From contig JAGAKS010000016.1 in assembly GCA_017625465.1 (NCBI GenBank), positions 62,001 through 126,000 on the forward strand: 64,000 nucleotides of DNA. The letters are read 5' to 3'. The position numbers and the translations under genes are program-made. This DNA comes from Clostridia bacterium. GTDB taxonomy: Bacteria > Bacillota > Clostridia > TANB77 > CAG-508. Below the pieces are notes generated by a model. That model saw only the letters and a program-made list of their open reading frames with translations. It did no database searches and had not been told where the DNA came from. The first letter of the stretch is position 1. Each line of letters starts with the position of its first letter. Shown piece by piece: positions 19,771 through 29,273 of the stretch.

Positions 19771-20510
19771 TTAACCTAAAGCAATATCTAAAATCATCAT
19801 TACTAAGAAACCTAAAACTAGTGAATATGTTCCTATTTTTTGCCCTTTAAATTCTGGTACAATTTCTTCTATAACTACATAAATCATAGTACCAGCTGCA
19901 AAAGCCAAAAAATATGGTAATAATGGCTGAACTAAAAATGCAAAAATTATTGCTAAAAAAGCAGCTATTGGTTCTACTACTCCGTGAAAGAACTCCTAAC
20001 AAGAAAGACTCTTTTCTAGATTTTCCGCTCGCTTCTATATGGAAGCGAAATTGCTGCGCCTTCTGGTATATTTTGGACTGCAATCCCTATACTTAAAACA
20101 AACGCTGGCATAATTAAACTTTCAAAATTTCCATACAAAGCACTTGCAAAACCAACTCCAACAGCCATTCCCTCTGGTATATTATGGATTATAATAGCTA
20201 AAGCTAATAAATTCTTTTCTTTATATTTTATAAATTTATCACAAATAGGTACAAACATAGTTCCTATTATTATTCCAATAGTTGCTGGTATCCACGAAAT
20301 TATTCCAGCATTTTCTGACATTTCTACAGAAGGAATTATTAAAGACCATACTGAAGCTGCAATCATTACTCCGCCTGCAAATCCTAAAAATATTTTATTA
20401 ACTTTGTTATTTATACTGTTTTTGAAAAATAATACTAATCCTGCGCCTAAAGTTGTTCCAATAAAAGGTAGCATTATTCCAACAAAAATAGCTATAAAGT
20501 GATTGTTCAT
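19771..20510 (-). CDS. ZIP-family divalent metal transporter, two +1 frameshifts at CGG
   Basis: The complete protein (245 residues) is obtained only by skipping the C of two CGG codons. Segment 1 (residues 1-161, five or so helices with HNIPEGMAVGVGF and NIPEGAAISLP metal-site helices) ends before CGG at 20027-20025; the zero frame stops two codons later. Segment 2 (14 residues, GKSRKESFLLGVLS) ends before CGG at 19984-19982. Segment 3 resumes GVVEPIAAFLAIIF and continues through the last helices to a TAA at 19771. The joined sequence has normal ZIP length and motif order (zinc or other divalent metal uptake). Two breaks 14 codons apart, both at CGG and both restoring Gly, make simple decay less likely. 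Confidence 0.85.
19982..19984 (-). other. CGG-associated +1 frameshift site 4 (zip, second)
   Basis: Frame entering: GTT CTT TCA CGG AGT; restored: TCA (C) GGA GTA GTA GAA CCA. The restored Gly belongs to the conserved SGxVEP motif of ZIP proteins. Confidence 0.75.
20025..20027 (-). other. CGG-associated +1 frameshift site 3 (zip, first)
   Basis: Zero frame AGC GAG CGG AAA ATC TAG; restored frame AGC GAG (C) GGA AAA TCT AGA. The restored Gly is in the LPxRSEGKS loop after the metal-site helix. Confidence 0.75.
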
Positions 20511-20556
20511 TTCATCATCCCCTTATAGCTATTTAATGATTGTTTTATGTTAAGTG

Positions 20557-22125
20557 TTACCTTTTTCTTCTTCTAACATTCCATACTATAATACCTATTA
20601 ATATTATAATAATTGGTACAGCAAATATTATTACAAGTACTATTGTGTGTTCTTCTTGTGTAGGTTCATAAGTTGAAGTTGACATATCTTTTCTAATTTT
20701 TAAAGTATCTTCCCTAGATGTTAAGTGTGAAATAGAATTTAGCATAAAGTCTTTATTATTTCCTAAATAAGAAACTGGATATGTTGAACTTAATTGCTCT
20801 ACTTTATAGTCTGTAATAAAGCTTGAGTTTGCCATAATTACAGCATTAGATTCTACAGCATCTTTTGCTTCAACTCCTTCACTTGCTTCTACTGCTGGAG
20901 TTATTGTTTTTGTTATATAAGATGCAATAACTGATTTTCCTGATTCAGCAGAATTTGCAGCCTCAGCAGCTGTTTGTGATAAATCTTTAATATATAAAGC
21001 TTTATCACTAGATGTTAATAAATCTTCTTTAGTAACATTTAAAGCTTTAAGTTCATCATCAGATTTAAAAGTTAATTTTCCTGAATATATTAACCAAATT
21101 TTTCCATTCTCTGAATAAATATCACTTGTGATATCGTTACTTGAAGACATTTCTGGTACAAAAATATTTGGATAATTTGCAGCTGTTTTTTGTGTGTCAG
21201 TTTCATAAATATAACCTTTATTTTCCATAGTTACGCCATAAACATCATATACTTTTGTCAAATTTGGATATGTTTCATTTATATTTCCTACATCAGAAGT
21301 TATAATTATATCTCCACCTCTGTTAATATAATCCAAAACAGCATTTACTTCTGATTCCATAAAATCTTTTACTGGAGCCATTATTACTAATAAATTGCAA
21401 TCTTCTGGAATGCTTCCAGCTGTGATTAAGTCAAGACTTGTAGCTTCATATGCTTCATTTTTTAAATATGTTGCTAAAACTCCAAGTTCATTTTCTAATG
21501 AATATTCTTGATGACCTGTTGTAAAATATATTTTTGGTTTTGATTCAGCAGTAATTGCAATAAGTGAATTTGTTAAACATTGTTCTGTTAAATCTACCTC
21601 TTGTCCTGTTTCATAATCATAAGAATAGAATTCGTAAGATGTATCTATAATTTTTGATGAATCTGCAGTTTCTAATACAACAATTTGATATCCTGATGAT
21701 AAATCAAATTCTTTTACCTTTTCTAAATTACTTTCTTCTGTAAGGATTTCATAAGTAATATGATTGTTTATATTTGCATACTGCTTTACAAAAGAAATTA
21801 AAGAACTATCTTCTTCAAAGCCATAAATGTAAATTTTTACATCTTGCTTAACTTTTTCAATCGCTGTTTTAGAAGCATCTGACAATGTATAAATTTTGTT
21901 TTCTGTAACATCTATCTCAGGTAAATCTTTAGTTTGTACAAATAAATTTATTGCTAAAAATGCAGCTACTAAAACAACTACTAATAAAGCTGTTTGAGTT
22001 GTGCTTGCAAGCCATTTTTTGCGTAACATAAGAGCTACAGTTTCTTTAAAGCTTTTTGTTGGCTTTTTTCTATTTTCTTTAATGGCTTTTTTTTCTTCTT
22101 TGCTAGTTTTTTCTGTTTTTCCCAT
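20557..22125 (-). CDS. GldG-like ABC transporter auxiliary protein
   Basis: A 522-residue protein with a charged cytoplasmic N terminus, a helix near residues 42-62 (ALLVVVLVAAFLAINLFVQ), a large extracytoplasmic part with the GldG-type features (YFTTGHQEYSLENELG, LLVIMAPVKDFMESEVNAVLDYI) and a C-terminal helix (about 495-515). Family members accompany ABC-2 permeases; in Bacteroidetes gliding they are named GldG, but no gliding role is implied here. It follows the permease and ATPase genes with small spacing. Confidence 0.85.
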   Translation of the reverse strand: MGKTEKTSKEEKKAIKENRKKPTKSFKETVALMLRKKWLASTTQTALLVVVLVAAFLAINLFVQTKDLPEIDVTENKIYTLSDASKTAIEKVKQDVKIYIYGFEEDSSLISFVKQYANINNHITYEILTEESNLEKVKEFDLSSGYQIVVLETADSSKIIDTSYEFYSYDYETGQEVDLTEQCLTNSLIAITAESKPKIYFTTGHQEYSLENELGVLATYLKNEAYEATSLDLITAGSIPEDCNLLVIMAPVKDFMESEVNAVLDYINRGGDIIITSDVGNINETYPNLTKVYDVYGVTMENKGYIYETDTQKTAANYPNIFVPEMSSSNDITSDIYSENGKIWLIYSGKLTFKSDDELKALNVTKEDLLTSSDKALYIKDLSQTAAEAANSAESGKSVIASYITKTITPAVEASEGVEAKDAVESNAVIMANSSFITDYKVEQLSSTYPVSYLGNNKDFMLNSISHLTSREDTLKIRKDMSTSTYEPTQEEHTIVLVIIFAVPIIIILIGIIVWNVRRRKR

Positions 22126-22138
22126 TTAAACCTTCCTC

Positions 22139-22819
22139 CTATTTAACGCTTTTTCTTCTTTGTAATACAATTATTGTAAGTAAAATAAATAATATTGTAA
22201 ATGTAACATAAGTTATTATTTCAGATATTGAAATCATTCCTTGTGGGAATTTATCAAACATATTTATTAATGAAAATGGTTCTAATGCTGGTGCTAATCC
22301 TGGCAAAAACCACATTGCAATAAATACACCAATTGTAATTACACATGCTATAATTTGATTTTCTGTTAAACTTGATACAAACATACCAAATGAAATATAT
22401 GCTAACGCAAGCAAGAAAAATCCTCCAAGTGTAGAAAGTGCAACTACTAATGATGGATTGCCAAAATATTTAAGTATTGCAAAAAATATCATAGTAAAGG
22501 CTTCTGTAATAAGCATTATAAGAGCTGCTGCACAGAACTTTCCAAGAACTACTGATGTAAGACTTCTTGGAGAAGTTAAAATCAATTGTTCTGTACCGTT
22601 TTTTCTTTCTTCTGAGAACATTCTCATTGTTAAAACTGGTGTAATGAATGTTAAAATTGTTGCACCATTATAAAATAAATATTCAAAATTTACTACTGAA
22701 TAATTAAAAATTGTTACTATAAAGAATATACTAAACATAAGTAAAAATAAACCTATAAAAATATATCCTATTGGAGATAGTAAATAACTTTTAAACTCTT
22801 TTTTCATTATTGCAAACAT
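22139..22819 (-). CDS. ABC-2 family permease (GldF-like)
   Basis: A 226-residue protein with six hydrophobic helices. MFAIMKKEFKSYLLSPIGYI at the start and the loop TMRMFSEERKNGTEQLILTS (about 60-80) are typical of ABC-2/GldF permeases. It is coupled by one-base overlap with the upstream ATPase gene and lies 13 bases before the GldG-like gene. The substrate is unknown. Confidence 0.88.
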   Translation of the reverse strand: MFAIMKKEFKSYLLSPIGYIFIGLFLLMFSIFFIVTIFNYSVVNFEYLFYNGATILTFITPVLTMRMFSEERKNGTEQLILTSPRSLTSVVLGKFCAAALIMLITEAFTMIFFAILKYFGNPSLVVALSTLGGFFLLALAYISFGMFVSSLTENQIIACVITIGVFIAMWFLPGLAPALEPFSLINMFDKFPQGMISISEIITYVTFTILFILLTIIVLQRRKSVK

Positions 22820-23955
22820 TATTTATCTCCTCCTTTTTCTTTTTTTGCAGCTTCTTTGCTAGCTTTTTTATCTTCTTTTTGTGCTTTCTTACGAGCTTTT
22901 TCTTCTTTTTTAGCTTGCTTTTTGAAAGCTTTTTCTTCTTTTTTATCTTCAAGTTCTTTTCTTAGGTCTTCAAGCTCTTTTTGATATTCCATTTTTTCAA
23001 TTTCTTTTTCACTATATTCTGGTCTATCTTCAACCAATTTTATAAAAGCATCTTCAAGAGAAGCATTGTCTTTTTTCATTTCTAAAATAACAACACCTAG
23101 CTCTGCACATTTGCTAAACATTTCTTTTCTAATATCGGCATTTTCATCTGTTTCAATAACATATTCTTTAGATTTATCATCATTTGTTCCAGCAAATGTA
23201 ATATTTTTAATACTTGAAATAGAATCTTTAATAGTTTCAAATTTGTCATTTTCATCTTCAACTGTTAATCGTAAAATAGTTTTCTCTGTTGTTGATTTTT
23301 CAAGGTTTTGAGGTGTATCCACTGCAACCACTTCACCTTTATCAATAATGATAACTTTTTCGCAAATTTGACTAACTTCTGAAAGAATATGCGAACTTAA
23401 AATAACTGTATGATCTTTTCTAAAAGATTTTATAAGTTCTCTTATCTCAATTACCTGTGCTGGATCTAATCCAACTGTTGGTTCATCTAAGATTAATATT
23501 TTGGGATCTCCAACAATTGCACCAGCTAAGCTTACTCTTTGTTTGTAACCTCTTGATAAATTTTTTGTTAATTTGTTTTGAACTTTTTCTAATCCTGTTT
23601 CAGTAATAGCCTTTTGAACAGCTGCTTTTCTTTCTTTTCTAGGAATAAGTTTTAGTTCTGCCATATAAGTAACAAACTCTTTTACTGTTAAATCATAGTA
23701 AAGCGGTGTTCCTTCTGGCATATAACCAATTGACTCTTTTACTTTTTTAGGTTTTCTATCTACATCATAACCATTTACTATAATAGTTCCTTCAGTAGGC
23801 TCGATAAAACCTGTAATCATGTTCATAGTAGTAGATTTACCTGCACCGTTACGACCAAGAAATCCTACTATTTCACCATCTTTGATTGTAAAGCTTATGT
23901 CTCTAACTGCATAAAACTTACCATACTTTTTACTGACATTTTTTACTTCTATCAA
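22819..23955 (-). CDS. ABC transporter ATP-binding protein with Lys/Glu-rich C-terminal extension
   Basis: A 378-residue ATPase. Walker A GRNGAGKST is at residues 34-42, the signature LSRGYKQR near 133-140, and Walker B ILILDEPTVGLDP near 152-164. After the ATPase domain (about 1-220) comes a regulatory domain and then, from about 310, a charged tail rich in Lys, Glu and Ala that looks coiled or disordered; such a tail is not typical. The start is TTG with AGGAGG about 9 bases upstream. It forms one transport system with the two genes after it. Confidence 0.9.
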   Translation of the reverse strand: MIEVKNVSKKYGKFYAVRDISFTIKDGEIVGFLGRNGAGKSTTMNMITGFIEPTEGTIIVNGYDVDRKPKKVKESIGYMPEGTPLYYDLTVKEFVTYMAELKLIPRKERKAAVQKAITETGLEKVQNKLTKNLSRGYKQRVSLAGAIVGDPKILILDEPTVGLDPAQVIEIRELIKSFRKDHTVILSSHILSEVSQICEKVIIIDKGEVVAVDTPQNLEKSTTEKTILRLTVEDENDKFETIKDSISSIKNITFAGTNDDKSKEYVIETDENADIRKEMFSKCAELGVVILEMKKDNASLEDAFIKLVEDRPEYSEKEIEKMEYQKELEDLRKELEDKKEEKAFKKQAKKEEKARKKAQKEDKKASKEAAKKEKGGDK

Positions 23956-24007
23956 AGCTCTAGTCCTCCTTATAAATTTTAATTCTGTATGAATTTTATA
24001 TATATAA

Positions 24008-24033
24008 CCTTAAAATAATCTTAAATTTTAAGG
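24008..24033 (-). terminator. Weak terminator-like hairpin after trmB
   Basis: Stem CCTTAAAAT (24008-24016) with ATTTTAAGG (24025-24033), next to the trmB stop. The stem is AT-rich and no clear U run follows, so it may be only partly effective. Confidence 0.35.
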
Positions 24034-24034
24034 A

Positions 24035-24685
24035 TTATAAACTAGCTATTAATGCTTTTATTTTTATACCTTCTGCTGAAAACATTTTTTCATGTTCTGT
24101 TTCGATATTTTCTTCAAAAATTGGTTCATTATGTAAATCATAAGTGATTTTTTCTATATTAAATTTGCTTTCTTTAAAATATTCTAAACTTGATTCAAAA
24201 AGTTCATCATCATCTGTTTTAAAATAAATCTTAGCACCAGTATTCATAAATTGCTTATATTTTTCTAATTGTCTAGTATGTGTTAATCTTCTTTTATTAT
24301 GTTTTGCCTTTGGCCATGGATTACAAAAGTTAATATAAATTCTATCTATTTTATCTCCATCTCCAAAAACATTATCTATAAGCTCTACATTTGCTCTTAT
24401 TAAAGCTAGATTTTCTGGTTCTTCGTAGTTATAAGCTACTTCAATATTTCGTTTAGAAAGTCCGAGCATTGCTTCAATCATATCTACTGCAATAAAATTT
24501 GTATCTTTATGATTTACTGCAAGTGTAGAAATAAATAATCCTTTTCCACATCCTAATTCTATATAAAGTGGTGCTTCATTTTTAAAATATTTCTTCCACT
24601 TTCCTTTATTTACTTCTGGCTTGTCTATATAAAATTTTGCCTCTTGTAGTTCTTTTTCTGCCCATTTTTTTCTTCTAATTCTCAT
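24035..24685 (-). CDS. trmB: tRNA (guanine-N7-)-methyltransferase
   Basis: A 216-residue SAM-dependent enzyme that makes m7G46 in tRNA. The SAM motif IELGCGKGLFI lies near residues 37-47, and the family signature with FCNPWPKAKHNKRRLTH near 118-134 includes the catalytic region. Length is normal (about 215). It is 7 bases after the VanW-family gene, so probably cotranscribed. Confidence 0.95.
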   Translation of the reverse strand: MRIRRKKWAEKELQEAKFYIDKPEVNKGKWKKYFKNEAPLYIELGCGKGLFISTLAVNHKDTNFIAVDMIEAMLGLSKRNIEVAYNYEEPENLALIRANVELIDNVFGDGDKIDRIYINFCNPWPKAKHNKRRLTHTRQLEKYKQFMNTGAKIYFKTDDDELFESSLEYFKESKFNIEKITYDLHNEPIFEENIETEHEKMFSAEGIKIKALIASL

Positions 24686-24691
24686 CTTACC

Positions 24692-26272
24692 TTACCTTGC
24701 TATAATTTTATTTTTCGCACTATATGTGTCACGATATAGCTTTTCTCTTTTAACAACTTCGCCGTTTAATTTATATACTCTCCATGAATCCCATACTGAA
24801 CCATTAGCTCCACTTTGTATTAGCTCACCAGAAGAATATCCAGCCTTTTTTTGTCTTTCTGTTTGATAATTTATTGTTTTTACTTTTTGAGTTTCTATTG
24901 ATATTTCATATTCTGTTTCTCTTTTAAAACCATATATAGCAACTACTGCTTCTCCATTTGAAACACTTGATTCTATTTTTATTGGATAATCTCTATCATT
25001 TCTAAATTTAAAATCTGTTGAACCCCAAACAACTGTAGCATCTCTACCACCAGTTACATAAGATGGTATAAACATATGATTTCTTCTAGAAGTTATAGTC
25101 ATATCAGCATACAAAGCCGCATTATATATAGTACTTGAAATTTGACAAATTCCTCCCGCTAAACCATCTGTAACCCCACCATCTTGGAATATTGCAGCGT
25201 TTTTATAACCTGCTGCTTCTGTTCTTTTTCCAACTACTTTATTAAAAGAAAAAGTTTCTCCTGGCATTATAACAGTACCATTTACTTTATTAGAAGCTAA
25301 TCTTAAATTTGTAGTTCTATTTGGATTATTGACATATTCAGTAGAATATCTTGCTAGTAAATGAGGAAAAGCTTCCATTCCTATATCATCTGTTACAATT
25401 TCTGGAGTAGTTAATGTTAAGTCTACTGTAAAATCTATAAAATCAGGATTTTCTTCAATGTATCTTTTAACATCTTCAACATTAAAATCTACACCAATAA
25501 CATGAGGATATACCATATATACTGGTTCCTTAGTAAAATAAGCATCTTGCGCTGCAACAAAAATATCTTCATGAATAGCATCAACATCTATTGGCTCTGG
25601 ATATTTTGTGTAAGTTGGTATATCTATGTATTTATTGCTATAGCTAACATCTTGCAGCGCATCAATTATCGTTTGCTCTAGTTCTTCAATATATATACCT
25701 GCACCATTTACACCGTTTGTTATAACTAATTCATCACTATCTTCTAAATAATAACTACTTTGTTCTAATTGGTCGGGTAGTTTAGTTTCAATGTCTTCTA
25801 TATATTCTCTAAGTGCTAATTTATTGTATTTTAAAATTGGATCTATATCAATATGTGTCATTAAGACAGCAATATAATCTTTAACATTTTGTATTAAACT
25901 ACCATTTCTTGCAATATTATAAGCAAAATCTACTGAAGCTTCTATATCGAACTCTGCTTCTATTTGTTCTAAAGCCACATTATAATTATAATTTTTGTAA
26001 GTTAGTACAATATTTTCATTCATTTGCCCAGCTAATTTAGTACGAACTAAATCACAAGCTTCTTCTTTTGTAAGTCCTGAAATATTCACACCTTTTATTG
26101 AAACGCCAGATTGAATAAATTTACTATCTTGATGATTTTTATAAAACGCAAAAAAGCTAGCAACAACTATACCCATAGCTATTGCTACCATTATCACATA
26201 TATTAGAATGGTATTATCTCTTCTAAACATTTTTACAATTTGTTTGTCTTTTGCTAGTTTAAAATCTGGCAT
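24692..26272 (-). CDS. VanW family protein with peptidoglycan-binding-like domain
   Basis: A 526-residue membrane-anchored extracellular protein. One helix at about residues 22-44, then a PG_binding_4-type region (about 60-270), then the VanW domain with MPGETFSFNKVVGKRTEAAG and GGICQISSTIYNA near 330-380. The end carries a short G5-like or linker tail. The ATG at 26272 is favoured over an in-frame TTG at 26308 because AAGGA lies just upstream. Family members are cell-wall associated; the biochemical role is not established. Confidence 0.88.
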   Translation of the reverse strand: MPDFKLAKDKQIVKMFRRDNTILIYVIMVAIAMGIVVASFFAFYKNHQDSKFIQSGVSIKGVNISGLTKEEACDLVRTKLAGQMNENIVLTYKNYNYNVALEQIEAEFDIEASVDFAYNIARNGSLIQNVKDYIAVLMTHIDIDPILKYNKLALREYIEDIETKLPDQLEQSSYYLEDSDELVITNGVNGAGIYIEELEQTIIDALQDVSYSNKYIDIPTYTKYPEPIDVDAIHEDIFVAAQDAYFTKEPVYMVYPHVIGVDFNVEDVKRYIEENPDFIDFTVDLTLTTPEIVTDDIGMEAFPHLLARYSTEYVNNPNRTTNLRLASNKVNGTVIMPGETFSFNKVVGKRTEAAGYKNAAIFQDGGVTDGLAGGICQISSTIYNAALYADMTITSRRNHMFIPSYVTGGRDATVVWGSTDFKFRNDRDYPIKIESSVSNGEAVVAIYGFKRETEYEISIETQKVKTINYQTERQKKAGYSSGELIQSGANGSVWDSWRVYKLNGEVVKREKLYRDTYSAKNKIIAR

Positions 26273-26351
26273 ATATTTTTCCTTCAATATTAGTACTTTT
26301 TTCTTCAACTATTATATTGTAAAACATTTCATAAATCAATAGAAAAATATT

Positions 26352-26378
26352 AAAAAAGCTCTGGATTTTTCCAGAGCT
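26352..26378 (-). terminator. Terminator of the phosphodiester glycosidase gene
   Basis: A perfect 9-pair GC-containing stem (26357-26365 with 26370-26378), TTTT loop, followed on the minus strand by UUUUUU. It lies 6 bases after the stop. Confidence 0.85.
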
Positions 26379-26384
26379 AAAATA

Positions 26385-27539
26385 TTAATTTAATTTATCT
26401 TCTACTAATGAATGATCACTATTATCTTTATCATCTTTTGTTAATATAAATCCAGTAGCAATTGGTCTTGTTTTATGTGCACCAGAACTATCAATTGGGT
26501 CATTAACAATTGTGTTGTTTACTACTAATACACTTGATGTACCACCATCTAAGTTAGCAGCATTATATGCACCATATCTTTGCATAACTTCAATTAAATC
26601 ATCCATATCTGCACCAGGTCTTGTTGCTGTTCTACCATCAATAACTAAGAATAGAACTATACCATCTTTTCTTTGACCAATAACTGTTCTTGGAGCTGAA
26701 CCCCAACCACCATTACCTAAAACTTTTGCTGGCTCACCATCCACTATTAAGAATGGTCCAAATGTAACGCAATCTCTAATACCAGCTTTTTGAGCTTGTG
26801 CTAATGTCATTTTTCCTAAAACTAATCTATCATCTTTATCAAATCCTATTAAACCACCTGAACCGCCATAAGATTTTGATGTAACAGATTTTCCATCACA
26901 AATTGTAATTCCAAGTGGAGAACCACCTGTACTATTAAAGTTAGGGTCATCAAATCCACCACCATTAACAGCTATTAAAGCATCATTGTCTTCTGCCATT
27001 TTTGTTAAATATTGCCCTGATGTACCTAATTTTTTAGTTACAACAGTTTTTATTCTTGATGGATCATATACTGCAACTAAATATCCGCTATATCCTTTTC
27101 CTTTGATATCTATAATTTTATAATCATTATTATCTTTATCACGTTCTAATATTTGTCTTTCATACTCATTTTCATAAGTTGTTTTGTTAGCTAAACTTTT
27201 ATCAATTAAATCTGGATTTGAAGATTTATTTGTTTCAATAACTTTATTATTATTTAAAATATAATCAATAACATCATCATCATAAAACCAAGTTGCAAAA
27301 TATTGATGTGTCATTGTAGTCATGGCTGTTGTAACAAGCCACTCTCTAAATCCTGAATATGGTCCATATAGTAAGAATAAAACTGTACAAATACCAATAG
27401 TTCCTAAAATAAATAGTACTGTAAATACTTTTTTTACAACTGAACCTTTTGTTTCTTTTTTCTTTCTTGTTTTTTTTGCTGCATCACTTTCTTCTGAGAT
27501 TCTTGTTCTAGAACTTCTTCCTTTTGTATTTTTTTCCAT
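26385..27539 (-). CDS. Phosphodiester glycosidase (NAGPA) family membrane protein
   Basis: A 384-residue protein with a basic N terminus, one helix near residues 37-60, and an extracellular NAGPA domain (about 150-370). Seen motifs: NGGGFDDPNFNSTGGSPLGI, VTFGPFLIVDG, APRTVIGQRKDG and NLDGGTSSVL. Family members cleave GlcNAc-phosphodiesters and are often called exopolysaccharide biosynthesis proteins; the native substrate here is probably a wall glycopolymer (inference). The ATG at 27539 is supported by AGGGGA upstream; a longer TTG-initiated form would contain that site. Confidence 0.88.
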   Translation of the reverse strand: MEKNTKGRSSRTRISEESDAAKKTRKKKETKGSVVKKVFTVLFILGTIGICTVLFLLYGPYSGFREWLVTTAMTTMTHQYFATWFYDDDVIDYILNNNKVIETNKSSNPDLIDKSLANKTTYENEYERQILERDKDNNDYKIIDIKGKGYSGYLVAVYDPSRIKTVVTKKLGTSGQYLTKMAEDNDALIAVNGGGFDDPNFNSTGGSPLGITICDGKSVTSKSYGGSGGLIGFDKDDRLVLGKMTLAQAQKAGIRDCVTFGPFLIVDGEPAKVLGNGGWGSAPRTVIGQRKDGIVLFLVIDGRTATRPGADMDDLIEVMQRYGAYNAANLDGGTSSVLVVNNTIVNDPIDSSGAHKTRPIATGFILTKDDKDNSDHSLVEDKLN

Positions 27540-27642
27540 TATTGCATTTTCCCCTTTTCTTTTTTTCGACAATATTTATTGTACATAATATTAGTAAATT
27601 TGTCTAGTCTTTTAATAGATTTTTAATAAAAATTCTCTTTTA

Positions 27643-28734
27643 TTATCTTTTATTTTGTTGCTCGTTTTGTACTTCTAAGTCTACTAGTCTATTAATATTG
27701 TCTTCCTGACCAGGTTTTAATTCAGCTTTATATTCTTTTATTAAGTATGGAACATACGTATATTCTTCATTTATAACAATTGTAACATTTAATGTATAAT
27801 CTGCTTCAATTTGTTCTTCCCATGTTTTAGTTTTATCAACCATTTTAACCTTAGAAATTCTATGCAGATTGCCTTCCAAAGTATATTCATTATTATTTGA
27901 TGATAATACATTTAAATTAGAAATTTTATATTTCTCATCTTTCAATTCTGTTGATTTTTCGCCAGAACTATAAAATTTTGAACCGGCATTATATTTCATA
28001 TAATTAACATATGAAGAAAGTGGATTATCAAGTTCAACACCTATTAATTCCTTAATAAATAAATGCACATTACTTTCTGTCATAGCATATTTATTGCTAG
28101 CTGAAATATCAAGGCCCGTACTTTTAGTTACATTATTATTAAAGAAATTATTTGCTATTAACAAAATAATTGTGTTCTTTTCTAAATCATTTGCATCATC
28201 ATATCTACCAACTGTTATAGCATAATTTTCCAATTCTGATTTTAATAATTCTTCGTCCAATCCTTTTTCAGTTACACTAATATGCTTTTTTTCTGAAATT
28301 TGTGATTGTACTACATCGTTTTTTTCACTTAATGTATTTGAAACAACTACATTCTTTACTGCTTCATTAGAAAGAATTTTGTTTTCAGAAATTGAATCTT
28401 CTTTTGTTGTTTTTTGTTCTATATTATTTAATGCAATATTATCTTCAATGCTTACAGATTGTAACACTTTTTGTTCTTTATTTTGCTTAAAAAGTCCTGC
28501 AAAATCTACTTTATTTTCCACAAGATATACATTTGTTCCAACTGAAATAATTAAAACAAATGCTAAAAATCTCATAAATCTTCTTTCTCCATAAGTATAT
28601 TTTTTTTGTTTAATTTTGCTTATTTTAACATCTTTTTTTATTTTTTCTTTTGCTTCTTCACCCGTTGCTATAAATGTATCAGCATTTAAAGTTTTGCGAA
28701 TAAATTCATCTTTTTCATTATTTGACATACTCAT
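27643..28734 (-). CDS. Single-span membrane protein, probable anti-sigma partner
   Basis: A 363-residue protein if started at MSMSNNEKDEF. A charged cytoplasmic part (about 1-55) is followed by one helix (about 56-73, RFLAFVLIISVGTNVYLV) and a large outer part with no recognised domain, rich in Asn, Ser and Lys. It overlaps the 3' end of the ECF sigma gene, which is why an anti-sigma role is inferred. The start is uncertain: ATGs at 28755, 28734 and 28728 are in frame, and none has a perfectly spaced ribosome binding site (AAGGGA is 13 bases before 28734). Confidence 0.6.
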   Translation of the reverse strand: MSMSNNEKDEFIRKTLNADTFIATGEEAKEKIKKDVKISKIKQKKYTYGERRFMRFLAFVLIISVGTNVYLVENKVDFAGLFKQNKEQKVLQSVSIEDNIALNNIEQKTTKEDSISENKILSNEAVKNVVVSNTLSEKNDVVQSQISEKKHISVTEKGLDEELLKSELENYAITVGRYDDANDLEKNTIILLIANNFFNNNVTKSTGLDISASNKYAMTESNVHLFIKELIGVELDNPLSSYVNYMKYNAGSKFYSSGEKSTELKDEKYKISNLNVLSSNNNEYTLEGNLHRISKVKMVDKTKTWEEQIEADYTLNVTIVINEEYTYVPYLIKEYKAELKPGQEDNINRLVDLEVQNEQQNKR

Positions 28735-29254
28735 TATATTTCTTTGTCCCTTCATTTGAAATCATTTCATATAGTTGTTCTCTTGCAACATCTAATACTT
28801 TGTCAACATCTTTTGAAGACATTTTTAATATATTAGCAATTTGATGAGAATCTAAACCATCATAAAAATACAAAATTGAAATTAATCTTAGTTCTTTTTT
28901 TAATGAAGTTATATACTGTTCTACTAAAGATTGACTTCTATATTGTTCATATTTATCCTTGCTTGGCTCTGAAGCAATATATGCTAACCAAGTTTTACTT
29001 TTTGATTTTTTCAAATGAACTTCTTCGCATTCTTGAATCAATAATTTAATAGCAAAAGGCATAAGTTGTTCTTCTTTTTTTACATTAACAATTTCTTTAA
29101 AAAGTTTCTTTAAAGAGCTCTGCAAAACATTAATTACATCTTCTTCATTCGTAAAATAAAGTCTAGCTGTCTTATACAATTTAATTTCTAAATCGTTAAT
29201 AAGTTCTTCAAAGGCTTCTTTGTTACCTTTTCGAGCTTCCTCTAATAATTCCAT
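28718..29254 (-). CDS. ECF-like RNA polymerase sigma factor
   Basis: A 178-residue protein. Residues 1-70 resemble region 2 (EARKGNKEAFEELINDLEIK, LYKTARLYFTNEEDVINVLQ) and residues 115-165 region 4 (ELRLISILYFYDGLDSHQIANILKMSSKDVDKVLDVARE), a helix-turn-helix. The start MELLEE is set by AGAGG 8 bases upstream. It is the second sigma factor in the window paired with an overlapping single-span membrane protein gene. Confidence 0.82.
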   Translation of the reverse strand: MELLEEARKGNKEAFEELINDLEIKLYKTARLYFTNEEDVINVLQSSLKKLFKEIVNVKKEEQLMPFAIKLLIQECEEVHLKKSKSKTWLAYIASEPSKDKYEQYRSQSLVEQYITSLKKELRLISILYFYDGLDSHQIANILKMSSKDVDKVLDVAREQLYEMISNEGTKKYNEYVK

Positions 29255-29273
29255 ATTTTTTACCTCTTTAATA

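Noticed and set aside
19847..20083. A 78-codon minus-strand frame that looks like a separate small gene
   Set aside because: It contains the middle segment of the ZIP gene (GKSRKESFLLGVLS) and then leaves the true frame; it is part of the frameshifted ZIP gene.
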